Of a DNA stretch of 64,000 bases, positions 50,466 through 64,000 are shown piece after piece. Every line of letters starts with the position of its first letter. Position 1 is the stretch's first letter. Source of the DNA: an uncultured Curvibacter sp. (GTDB lineage Bacteria; Pseudomonadota; Gammaproteobacteria; Burkholderiales; Burkholderiaceae_C); NCBI GenBank assembly GCA_903828535.1, contig CAIKMN010000011.1, positions 108,652 through 172,651 of the forward strand, read 5' to 3'. Position numbers and translations under genes: made by a program. The notes under the pieces were generated by a model. That model was not told the DNA's origin. It made no database searches and saw only the letters and a list, made by a program, of their open reading frames with translations.

Positions 50466-51227
50466 TTAAATGAGGGGCTCGCTGCGTTTAATGTCCGCAT
50501 ACAAAGTGCCGCCACCGTAATAGGCGCTGATTTTTTCTTCTTCCAGCTTGGTGACTTGGTCAGGGTTCTTCAAAGCGGGAACGCCCGAAAAGTGGCGTGC
50601 GTAAATCGCATGGACTTCGACTTGATTGCGGCGGATCAGGGCAAACGACATCGGCAGCAAGGCGTTGTGGCCATGACCGGTATCGACTTCCAAGTAGCGA
50701 AACATCATCTCGGCCGAATCAATCCAAATGTCCTTCACCGTGCCGCCTTGTTTGCCGTCGCCAGCCATCACAGGCAGACCACGTGGGTCCACATCCTGCG
50801 GGGCTACGCTGTAGCTGTTGGCCTTGCGCAAAGGTTTAATCAGCAGGTCGCCATGGCTGGTGCGCTCTGGCACGTCTTCTCGGCTGGCATAAGCACCGGC
50901 GCCAATGGCTGCGCGCATGGCGTCGCCGCGTGGCTCCAAGGGGGCGCCAGAGGTGCTGCTGGTGGGGACGCCTTGGTAAGCAGGCTCTTGGCGATTCAAG
51001 TCAGGCACGGTGACGCTGTGACCGCCTTCCAGCAGAAAGGTTTTGGGCGCCGGAATGGGAAAGCCCTTGACCACGACTCGACCATTGCTGCTCGACTCCA
51101 TGGGATAGCCTTCGCGGTGATTCTCCTGTGCCAAGTAATAAATGAGGCCAGCAAAAAAAATCCAGAACGCGTAAAGCAGCAATTGGGCCACATCAATATA
51201 GCCTGTGATATTTCCAACGGTGTGCAT
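50466..51227 (-). CDS. puhA: Photosynthetic reaction centre H subunit
   Basis: PuhA caps the L/M dimer on the cytoplasmic side and shapes proton entry to QB. The 253-residue protein has a single N-terminal helix (VAQLLLYAFWIFFAGLIYYLA) after MHTVGNITGYID, and a soluble PRC-barrel domain with VKDIWIDSAEMMFRYLEV near residue 165. Residues 45-60 hold the conserved REGYPMESS switch. ATG 51227 has AAAGGAGAAG just upstream, which decides it against an in-frame start at 51248. Confidence 0.96.
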   Translation of the reverse strand: MHTVGNITGYIDVAQLLLYAFWIFFAGLIYYLAQENHREGYPMESSSNGRVVVKGFPIPAPKTFLLEGGHSVTVPDLNRQEPAYQGVPTSSTSGAPLEPRGDAMRAAIGAGAYASREDVPERTSHGDLLIKPLRKANSYSVAPQDVDPRGLPVMAGDGKQGGTVKDIWIDSAEMMFRYLEVDTGHGHNALLPMSFALIRRNQVEVHAIYARHFSGVPALKNPDQVTKLEEEKISAYYGGGTLYADIKRSEPLI

Positions 51228-51244
51228 AGCAACTTCTCCTTTGT

Positions 51245-52684
51245 TCAAAAAACGCGAGACTCGACCAAGCCGAGTGGATGGGGGACTTCAGACATCAACG
51301 CTTGACGGCGTTTAACCAGGGGGCCGATTGAAATGAGGGTCAAGAACAAGAACAACATTTCAAGGTGATAAACCATGCTGTAACCCACCGAAGGGTCGCT
51401 GAGGGCCGGTCCGAGAGCCCCTTGAAGCGACAGATGGGTCACGACGTCTCGGAAAACCCCACCAATGACCATGGCCATGCCGGCCGCTGCCGATTGAACA
51501 GCGCCCCAGACGCCCAAGGCCAAACCAACGTAGGCCTTCTCCATGCGCATGGCGGTGAACAGGGTGCCCACCGCAAAGACGCCGCCACCAAAACCAATGC
51601 CCAATGCCCCCAGCCTGAACAGCCAGCCTGCGTCCAATGGGGCCGAAAAAATGACCGCTGAAAACGCGGGCAAGCCGGCCAAAGTGCCATACGCCGCCAA
51701 GCGCATCGCATCGACGCCTTTGGCGAGTTTGAGGCCGGAAAAATAAAAACCCAATAAACCCCCAGCGGCCAACATGCCCGTCAGGGCGCTGGTAGAGCCC
51801 ACGCTGAGTTTCAAAATTTCACCGCCATAGGGCTCCAGCACAATGTCTTGCATGTTGAAAGCCAGGGTGCCCAGCGCTGTGGCCCACATGAAGCGGCGTG
51901 ATGTCGGCAATTGAATGAAATCGGACCAAACCGATTGAAAAGACCGAACAGCTTGGCCTTTGAATTCGGCCACGCGTTGCGGATTTCTAGCCTCTTGTTT
52001 CCAGAGTGAAATGCCATTGATCACCAGCACCACCAAGGCGGTGCCTTGAACGACTTGCACCAACAACTCGGGCGTAAAGTGAGCCAAGAGCAAACTAAAA
52101 ATCACACTGCCGCTGACGGCACCCAGCAACAGCATGGTGTACAAAAGCGCAACCACACGGGGCTGAGTCTCCTCACTGGCTTGGTCCGTTGCCAAAGCCA
52201 AAACCGCTGTTTGAGAGGTTTGAAGGCCGGCCCCCACCAACAAGAAGGCCATGGCTGCAGCGCCCTGACCGACCCAATTCGGGACAGGCACTTGACCGTG
52301 GCCCGACAAAACCAAAAGGGCAAAAGGCATCACCGCCAAGCCCAAAAATTGAATCAGCGTACCGCCCCACATGTAGGGAATTCGGCGCCAACCCAGCGCC
52401 GACCTGTGCACATCGGACTGATAACCCGTCACCGCACGCAACGGGGCGACCAGCAAGGGAAGCGCCAGCATCATCGAGACCAACCAAGCCGGAACGCCCA
52501 GCTCCACAATCATGACGCGGTTCAGGGTGCCGATCATCAAGGCCGTGGTGATGCCCATGGTGAACTTGAAGAGTGACAAACGCAACAACCTGGGCAGTGG
52601 CAAACCGACACTCGACACGTCGGCAAAAGGCAACCACGCTGAGGGCACCTTTTTCGCGTATTTCGTGAAGGTTTTAGCTCTCAT
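51245..52684 (-). CDS. lhaA: LH1 assembly protein LhaA (PucC/BCD family transporter)
   Basis: LhaA is a 12-helix MFS-fold protein that helps insert pigment or antenna polypeptides into LH1. The 479-residue product includes LLRLSLFKFTMGITTALMIGTLNRVMI, QDIVLEPYGGEILKLSVG and GGGVFAVGTLFTAMRMEKA, typical of the PucC family. Its place between bchM and puhA makes LhaA, not PucC, the better name. ATG 52684 overlaps the bchM stop (ATGA), so the longer frame to 52756 is rejected. Confidence 0.93.
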   Translation of the reverse strand: MRAKTFTKYAKKVPSAWLPFADVSSVGLPLPRLLRLSLFKFTMGITTALMIGTLNRVMIVELGVPAWLVSMMLALPLLVAPLRAVTGYQSDVHRSALGWRRIPYMWGGTLIQFLGLAVMPFALLVLSGHGQVPVPNWVGQGAAAMAFLLVGAGLQTSQTAVLALATDQASEETQPRVVALLYTMLLLGAVSGSVIFSLLLAHFTPELLVQVVQGTALVVLVINGISLWKQEARNPQRVAEFKGQAVRSFQSVWSDFIQLPTSRRFMWATALGTLAFNMQDIVLEPYGGEILKLSVGSTSALTGMLAAGGLLGFYFSGLKLAKGVDAMRLAAYGTLAGLPAFSAVIFSAPLDAGWLFRLGALGIGFGGGVFAVGTLFTAMRMEKAYVGLALGVWGAVQSAAAGMAMVIGGVFRDVVTHLSLQGALGPALSDPSVGYSMVYHLEMLFLFLTLISIGPLVKRRQALMSEVPHPLGLVESRVF

Positions 52685-53379
52685 GCGCGAACCCACTCCA
52701 TGGCTTGTGATTTGTAAAAACCACTCGACACGCGCTGTGTCCTGGCACTTTTCCAATCGGACAATTCATCCTGCTGAGACATGAGCTGGATGATCTTGCT
52801 CTCACACATGGGCTCGAGCCACGGGGCGCGGTCACCGCGCGGGAACAGGCGTCCAATTGAAATCATCGCTGCCAACAAAGGCGTCCGGGGCGCGAAGGTA
52901 AAGGCCATCGAACGGTGGGTTCGTTCAGCCAAGGTCGCCAAGGCGTTGACCGCGTCTTCGGTTTGGTAATGAATGATGGAGTCCATCGCCACCACATGAT
53001 CGAACGTTCCCAGCGCGGGGTCCAGCATGTCGCCGCTGTGAAAGTCAACCAGATGGGCAATGTTTCTCGGAATTCTTTCGCGCGCCAAATCCACCAAGGT
53101 CGGCGACAAATCAATCGCCACCACCTGGGCCCCGCGCAGCGCCGCTTCAACCGCCAAAGCACCGGTGCCGCAACCGGCATCCAAAATGCGTTTGCCGCGC
53201 AGATCGGCTCCCAACCAAGACAATAAGGTGGCGCGCATCTGGTCTCTGCCCGCCCGAACGGTGGCACGAATGCGACCGACTGGCGCATCTGAAGTCAACT
53301 TGGCCCAAGCGGCCACGGCGGTCCTGTCGAAATAATCTTCGATTTGTCCGCGCCTTTGTTCGTAGGTGATGTCGCTCAT
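52681..53379 (-). CDS. bchM: Mg-protoporphyrin IX O-methyltransferase
   Basis: BchM transfers a methyl group from SAM to the ring C propionate of Mg-protoporphyrin. The 232-residue protein has family start DITYEQRRGQIEDYFDRTA, SAM motif I ILDAGCGTGALAVEAAL near residue 68, and the HYQTEDAVNALATLAERT segment. ATG 53379 lies 10 bases after bchL; an in-frame start at 53412 would overlap bchL. It acts right after BchH/BchD/BchI and before AcsF. It is the fifth gene of the FNBHLM string. Confidence 0.95.
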   Translation of the reverse strand: MSDITYEQRRGQIEDYFDRTAVAAWAKLTSDAPVGRIRATVRAGRDQMRATLLSWLGADLRGKRILDAGCGTGALAVEAALRGAQVVAIDLSPTLVDLARERIPRNIAHLVDFHSGDMLDPALGTFDHVVAMDSIIHYQTEDAVNALATLAERTHRSMAFTFAPRTPLLAAMISIGRLFPRGDRAPWLEPMCESKIIQLMSQQDELSDWKSARTQRVSSGFYKSQAMEWVRA

Positions 53380-53389
53380 AGGGATGGCC

Positions 53390-58075
<4,686 letters not shown>

Positions 58076-58101
<26 letters not shown>

Positions 58102-59611
58102 CGTAGAGGGTGTCCACAGTGATGGTTGAAACGCCTTGATCCAAGGCGTATTTCTCGGTGTTTCGTCGGGCTTTTCCTCTGACAAAGAAGGGGATTTTTC
58201 CCAGCTCTTTTTCAGCCTCAACACTCCAAGTGGCTTGGTTGGAAGCTTCTTTTGCGGTCAGCTGGGGCGGAATTTCAGCGGCAGCGCTGTGTCCGCCCCC
58301 CAAGTGCGAAGGGGACGCCCCTGCATGGAACTCAAAGTCTTGGCGGAACATGCCGAGCAAATGCTCTTCCAACCCCATCATCAAAGGGTGGACCCAGGTG
58401 TCAAAAATGACGTTCGCCCCCTCAAACCCCATTTGAGGCGCATACCGAGCCGGGAAATCCTGCACGTGAACAGGCGCAGAAATCACGGCACAGGGAATGC
58501 CTTGCCTTTTGGCAATGTGGCGTTCCATCTGGGTCCCCAAGATCAACTCGGGTTGCAGTTGGCTGATTTGTTCCTCCACGGCCAAGTAATCGTCGGTGAT
58601 GAGGGCCTCCAAGCCATAGGACTTGGCGCATTCCCTCACTTCTCTTGCAAACTCACGGCTATAGGTACCCAAACCAACCACTTCGAAGCCCATTTCTTGG
58701 CTGGCGATTCGGGCGGCGCAGACCACATGGGTGGCATCTCCAAACAAATAAACACGCTTACCGGTGAGGTAGGTGGAGTCCACTGATTGGGCATACCAAC
58801 GGGCATTCGCTGTCAGGTGTTCTGCTGACGGCACAGGCACTTGCGCCAGCGCACACACTTCTTGAACGAAGTCCCGGGTGGCGTTGAAACCCAAGGGCAC
58901 CTGTTTGGTGAAGGGTTGACCAAATTCTCTGGCCAGCCAGAGCGCGGTCGTCATGCCAACTTCGGGGTAAAGCACCACATTAAAATCGGCTTGCGCTAAT
59001 TTTTCAATGTCGGCCACACACGCATTCAAAGGAGCCACCACCGACACTTCAATGCCCAAAGAATCCAGCAGCTGGCTGATTTCTTTGATGTCGTCTCGGT
59101 GCCTAAAACCCAAGGCAGAAGGGCCCAACAAATTGCAAGTGGGTCGGGCTTTGTTGGGCTGCGGTGTTGGCTTCTTGACCAAACGTCGGCTCAGTTGGTA
59201 AAAAGTTTCGCTGGCGCCCCAGTTTTCTTTGCGTTGGTAGGAAGGCAACTCCAAGGGCACCACGGGAATAGGCAAATTCAAGGCTTGTGCCAAGCCGCCC
59301 GGGTCGTCCTGAATCAACTCGGCGGTGCAAGACGATCCGACCAACAAAGCGGCGGGCTGAAATCGCTCGATGGCCAAGCGAGCCGCGTCTTTGAACAACT
59401 CGGCGGTGTCACCTCCCAAATCGCGGGCTTGAAAAGTCGTGTAAGTCACGGGCGGACGCTTGGGCAAGCGCTCGATCATGGTGAACAACAAGTCAGCGTA
59501 AGTGTCGCCTTGGGGCGCGTGCAAAACATAGTGGACGTCCCGCATGGCCGTGGCGATGCGCATGGCGCCTACATGGGGCGGTCCTTCGTAGGTCCAAAGT
59601 GTGAGTTGCAT
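58076..59611 (-). CDS. bchB: Light-independent protochlorophyllide reductase subunit B
   Basis: BchB forms the NB heterotetramer with BchN; its Asp ligand completes the 4Fe-4S cluster and it binds the substrate. The 511-residue protein starts [20 protein letters not shown]. It has [19 protein letters not shown] near residue 95, [18 protein letters not shown], and a C-terminal 60-residue [20 protein letters not shown] domain found only in the DPOR B subunit. It lies 8 bases after bchN. Confidence 0.96.
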
Positions 59612-59619
59612 CGTCTTTC

Positions 59620-61442
<1,823 letters not shown>

Positions 61443-61471
61443 AAAGCCTTTGACGACCAAGTATTGAGCAC

Positions 61472-61500
61472 ACTCTAAATAGCCAAAGCCTGAGTGTCAA
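61472..61500 (-). promoter_or_regulatory. bchF promoter
   Basis: On the minus strand TTGACA (61500-61495), a 17-bp spacer and TAGAGT (61477-61472) precede a predicted start near 61465. The -35 is embedded in a PpsR-type box, so repression by occlusion is likely. Confidence 0.6.
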
Positions 61501-61512
61501 CATAAAATGACA
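61495..61512. promoter_or_regulatory. PpsR/CrtJ-type box 1 between bchF and aerR
   Basis: TGTCAACATAAAATGACA is an exact TGT-N12-ACA with TGTCA/TGACA symmetry, overlapping the bchF -35. Box 2 starts after exactly 8 bp. Confidence 0.85.
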
Positions 61513-61520
61513 TTATTTTA

Positions 61521-61538
61521 TGTATTTTAGGGTTTACA
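61521..61538. promoter_or_regulatory. PpsR/CrtJ-type box 2 between bchF and aerR
   Basis: TGTATTTTAGGGTTTACA is an exact TGT-N12-ACA. With box 1 it can serve both divergent units, bchF to the left and aerR/ppsR to the right. Confidence 0.8.
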
Positions 61539-61557
61539 CTTAATCGGCGAATTTCCA

Positions 61558-61584
61558 AATTGACACACACTAGCGTCGTCAATT
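61558..61584. promoter_or_regulatory. Inverted repeat upstream of the aerR-type gene
   Basis: AATTGAC (61558-61564) and GTCAATT (61578-61584) are perfect inverted arms with a 13-bp spacer, ending 12 bases before the GTG start. The half-site orientation is opposite to PpsR boxes, so another binding protein or an mRNA hairpin is possible. Confidence 0.35.
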
Positions 61585-61596
61585 GGGAGAGCCCGT

Positions 61597-62394
61597 GTGC
61601 TTCGTTTTAAATTTCTAAAAACGGAACTGAAAATCAACGCCCCATGGAAAGAAGGGGCGCCGTTAACAACGATCAAAAAACGCATCGGGGCCAAAACCCG
61701 GTTGGTGGGCGGTACGCGCTTCGTCAAAGACGGCGTCCTGGACCCGTCCCAAGTGGAATTGCTCGCCAACGCCAGCCTGAGAAGCTTGGACGAGTGCAAA
61801 AGAGTGGTGTTGCGCTGGCAACGTCAAGGCCAAAGTCTGGCGGACATCTATTTGAATGGCATCGTCCCCTGCGCCCGTTGGCTGGGATGCCAATGGGCCT
61901 CGGATGCGTTGAGCTTTGTCGACTGCCACTTGGCCAACGCCACCTTGCAGCAGCTTTTGTATGAATTCAGCGACGAGTTCTTGTCGGAAGGCAACGGCGT
62001 AAAAACGGACTTCAGTGTGTTGTTAATGACCGAACCGGGCAGTCAACATGGACTGGGTGTCTTCATGCTGGGCGAGTTTTTTAAACAAGCGGGCTGGCAA
62101 GTGACTTTAGCGCACCCGCAGGACCTGAGCGCCATAAGTGACCTTCTGGCCTCAGACTGGTTTGACGCCATTGGCCTGTCGATCTCGACGGACCGGCATT
62201 TGGACCTGCTGTCTCAAACACTGCCTCGCATGATGATGGGCTCGGCCAACCCAGAAGCCCCGCTTTTCTTGGGCGGCCCCATGGCAGTAGTGGCTCCCGA
62301 AAAATTAAATTGGACTGGCGCCCTCGTTTTCGATCTGGACGCGCAAAAAACCGTGGCCAGTTTGACTTCACGCCTGCGTCGTTCTCAATCTTGA
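61597..62394 (+). CDS. AerR/PpaA-type cobalamin-binding antirepressor
   Basis: The 265-residue product resembles AerR/PpaA, which in Rhodobacter bind B12 and relieve or modify CrtJ/PpsR repression in light. The C-terminal half is a B12-binding Rossmann fold: LMTEPGSQHGLGVFMLGEFF contains the His ligand (QH-x-LG), followed by GWQVTLAHPQ and AIGLSISTDRHLDLLS. The N-terminal part is helical. A GTG at 61597 is used as the start. Its position beside ppsR, and the paired PpsR boxes upstream, fit a regulator-antiregulator pair. The symbol is left blank because AerR and PpaA cannot be told apart here. Confidence 0.88.
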   Translation: MLRFKFLKTELKINAPWKEGAPLTTIKKRIGAKTRLVGGTRFVKDGVLDPSQVELLANASLRSLDECKRVVLRWQRQGQSLADIYLNGIVPCARWLGCQWASDALSFVDCHLANATLQQLLYEFSDEFLSEGNGVKTDFSVLLMTEPGSQHGLGVFMLGEFFKQAGWQVTLAHPQDLSAISDLLASDWFDAIGLSISTDRHLDLLSQTLPRMMMGSANPEAPLFLGGPMAVVAPEKLNWTGALVFDLDAQKTVASLTSRLRRSQS

Positions 62395-62475
62395 GTTGTT
62401 CTCAGTGAGCACTTTACATGTCGTTGCAGTCGCCTTTGGCTCTTCAATGCCTAGTATTAATTACAATAAGAACTG

Positions 62476-62481
62476 TATAAT
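62476..62481 (+). promoter_or_regulatory. Candidate -10 of the ppsR promoter
   Basis: A perfect TATAAT lies 54 bases before the ppsR GTG in an AT-rich stretch within the 140-base aerR-ppsR gap. The -35 (TAGTAT at 17 bp) is poor. It suggests ppsR has its own promoter. Confidence 0.45.
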
Positions 62482-62534
62482 TTTTAAAACTACACCCCCT
62501 CATTTCCCACTAGCACCACGCCATCGGCCCCTTT

Positions 62535-63929
62535 GTGAACATCGATAGCCTTGCTTCTACCAACCTCTCGCAGCTGTTAGGGGCGGTTTCAGACTTGACC
62601 TTGATGATTGACCCTCAAGGCTTAGTGGAGGATGTGTCAACCGGACATGACATGCTCGCTTCGCTGGGTTGCCTGAATTGGGTGGGCAAACCTTGGGTGG
62701 ATACCGTCACCACCGAGAGCAAAAGCAAAATTCTGGATTTGCTGCAGGCCAAGCCGGATACCCCCCAGTTGTTGTGGCGGCATGTCAACCACCCGACTCC
62801 GTCCGGCGAAGAAGCCGCTATTCAGTACATCACCCTGGCATTGCCTAACGGCAAATTAGTGGCTGTGGGCCGAAGTCTGCATCGGCTGACCGAGCTGCAA
62901 AAGCGCTTGGTCGAGACCCAACAGTCGGTGGAACGCGATTATTTGCGCTTGCGTCACATCGAAGCGCGTTATCGAATTTTGTTTGAAACTGCGCCTGATG
63001 CCATTTTGAGGGTCGACGCCAGCGCCTACCGCGTCCTTGAAAACAATGCAGGCGCCCAGGCGCTTGTTAAAGACACAGGCAAGCGTTTTGTTGGCAAAGA
63101 TTTTCGAGATCTTTTTGAGGCGGAAAGCCGCAGCGAAGTCGAGTTTCTCTTGCGCACCGCGCTGGCCACAGGTCGAATTGAGATTTGTGCCGTTAAGCTC
63201 ATCGGCTCAGCGGCTTTATTAAATTTGTCGGTTTGTGTTTTCCGTCAAGAAGGCGGCGCGCAGTTCTTGGCCCGCTTGACCCCGCGTGAATCTCAAACCC
63301 TGGGCGGCTCCGATTGGGAGTCGTCAACGGTTTTGGGCGAAGCCATGCGGCAGTTTCCCGACGGCTGGATTTTGACCGACACCTCAGGCTCGGTTCAAAG
63401 CGTCAATGAAGAGGGCATGGCCCTCTTGGGACTGACCTCGTCGTCTCAAATCTTAGGGCAGTCTTTGGAGCGCTGGTGGTTGCGCGGCGCAGTGGATTGG
63501 GGGGTTTTGATCACCTCGCTCAAACAGCAAATTCCGGTTCGCAATTTTGCAACTGAGGTGCGGACCCAATCGGGCATGACCTTGCCCGTCGAGGTCTCTG
63601 CCGTCAATTTGACACGGCCCGAGCCCCTTTATGCCTTCTTTGTGCGGGACATGGACCGCCGCCACCCCGCCCTGTCCACCCTCTCTAACCCCATACATCC
63701 GGGTTACAACGAACTGTCGCAACTGGTGGGCCGCAAGCCCATCAAAGACATTGTGGGCGAAACGGTCGACACCGTCGAGCGCATCTGCATTGAAACCGCG
63801 CTCGAACTGACCCACAACAACCGCGCTTCGGCCGCCGAGATGCTGGGCCTGTCTCGGCAAAGCTTGTATGTCAAGTTGAGGCGCTTTGGCATCCTGTCGG
63901 ACCCAGAGTCCGACCCTCCCCTGTCATAG
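62535..63929 (+). CDS. ppsR: Photosynthesis gene repressor PpsR/CrtJ
   Basis: PpsR represses bch, crt and puc genes under oxygen and high light by binding TGT-N12-ACA. The 464-residue protein has an N-terminal PAS-like domain, a coiled linker near residue 120 (ELQKRLVETQQSVERDY), two further PAS domains (about 145-250 and 275-385) and a C-terminal Fis-type HTH (NNRASAAEMLGLSRQSLYVKLRRFG). A Cys sits in front of the HTH (VERICIETALEL), where the redox-active Cys of CrtJ lies. The start is GTG 62535 (MNIDSLASTNLSQLLGAVSD). Several boxes for this protein occur in the window. Confidence 0.94.
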   Translation: MNIDSLASTNLSQLLGAVSDLTLMIDPQGLVEDVSTGHDMLASLGCLNWVGKPWVDTVTTESKSKILDLLQAKPDTPQLLWRHVNHPTPSGEEAAIQYITLALPNGKLVAVGRSLHRLTELQKRLVETQQSVERDYLRLRHIEARYRILFETAPDAILRVDASAYRVLENNAGAQALVKDTGKRFVGKDFRDLFEAESRSEVEFLLRTALATGRIEICAVKLIGSAALLNLSVCVFRQEGGAQFLARLTPRESQTLGGSDWESSTVLGEAMRQFPDGWILTDTSGSVQSVNEEGMALLGLTSSSQILGQSLERWWLRGAVDWGVLITSLKQQIPVRNFATEVRTQSGMTLPVEVSAVNLTRPEPLYAFFVRDMDRRHPALSTLSNPIHPGYNELSQLVGRKPIKDIVGETVDTVERICIETALELTHNNRASAAEMLGLSRQSLYVKLRRFGILSDPESDPPLS

Positions 63930-63954
63930 TTTTCTGACTTTTATCACCCATTAG

Positions 63955-63972
63955 TGTCAATCCCAGTTGACA
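63955..63972. promoter_or_regulatory. PpsR/CrtJ-type box downstream of ppsR
   Basis: TGTCAATCCCAGTTGACA is an exact TGT-N12-ACA with TGTCA/TGACA symmetry, 25 bases after the ppsR stop. It probably controls the next gene beyond the window edge. A near-match TGTCATAGTTTTCTGACT at 63922-63939 overlaps the ppsR stop. Confidence 0.75.
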
Positions 63973-64000
63973 TTCATGCATTCCCTCTCACAATGGGGGC

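Noticed and set aside
58102..58224. Longer N-terminus for bchH
   Set aside because: The extension overlaps bchB and has no family similarity; starts at 58101 or 58053 are better.
62448..62491. Possible PpsR box pair at the ppsR promoter
   Set aside because: The inner half-sites ACA-N8-TGT are present, but the left outer half is absent and the right one reads ACT, so the match is too weak to call autoregulation.

Overview
The window looks like chromosomal DNA of a purple betaproteobacterium. The gyrA-serC-pheA-tyrA-aroA/cmk-rpsA-ihfB-lapAB order, the fused EPSP synthase/cytidylate kinase, the long-form argG and the monomeric NADP-isocitrate dehydrogenase all suggest Burkholderiales, probably Comamonadaceae (Rhodoferax/Limnohabitans-like). 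The genus is inferred from protein flavour and was not searched. I see no insertion sequence, prophage, CRISPR array or rRNA. Coding density is very high and no gene-free stretch exceeds 300 bases. Bases 1 to about 26,700 are housekeeping genes: the 3' part of gyrA, serine and aromatic amino-acid synthesis (serC, pheA, tyrA, aroA-cmk), rpsA, ihfB, lapA-lapB, a comEA-like gene, a small lipoprotein, ppnP, argG, murB, a YajQ gene, plsY, an aldo/keto reductase, an alpha/beta hydrolase, prfB with its programmed +1 frameshift, pepN, fbp, a TPR plus ATP-grasp-like protein and icd. A tRNA-Thr(CGT) follows. From about 26,800 to the right edge the window holds a nearly continuous photosynthesis gene cluster. 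Its left arm, on the minus strand, is DUF3422-hemF-hemC (tetrapyrrole supply). The plus-strand block is crtE-crtF-bchC-bchX-bchY-bchZ-pufB-(extra beta-like gene)-pufA-pufL-pufM-pufC, then crtA-crtD-crtC. The minus-strand block, read right to left, is bchF-bchN-bchB-bchH-bchL-bchM-lhaA-puhA-puhB-puhC-acsF-puhE-crtI-crtB-DUF2269. The right end carries an aerR/ppaA-type B12-binding antirepressor and ppsR. Together these genes encode most late bacteriochlorophyll a steps, the spheroidene/spheroidenone carotenoid pathway, the RC-LH1 core with tetraheme cytochrome, its assembly factors and its redox/light regulators. The visible Mg-protoporphyrin ester cyclase is the O2-dependent AcsF; bchE, bchD, bchI, bchG, bchP and LH2 (puc) genes are not in the window. 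The most notable results are regulatory and small-gene ones. PpsR/CrtJ-type operators (TGT-N12-ACA) lie in tandem with exact 8-bp gaps upstream of crtE (three boxes), bchC (two) and between bchF and aerR (two), with one more at the right edge. A 74-residue, one-helix, LH-beta-like protein that I do not recognise sits between pufB and pufA with its own strong ribosome binding site. There is also a short ORF coupled to bchZ ahead of pufB, a crtC gene with no start codon at its conserved N-terminus, slippage-prone coding repeats in crtE, crtD and bchN, and a 12-bp inverted repeat that could hide the comEA start.
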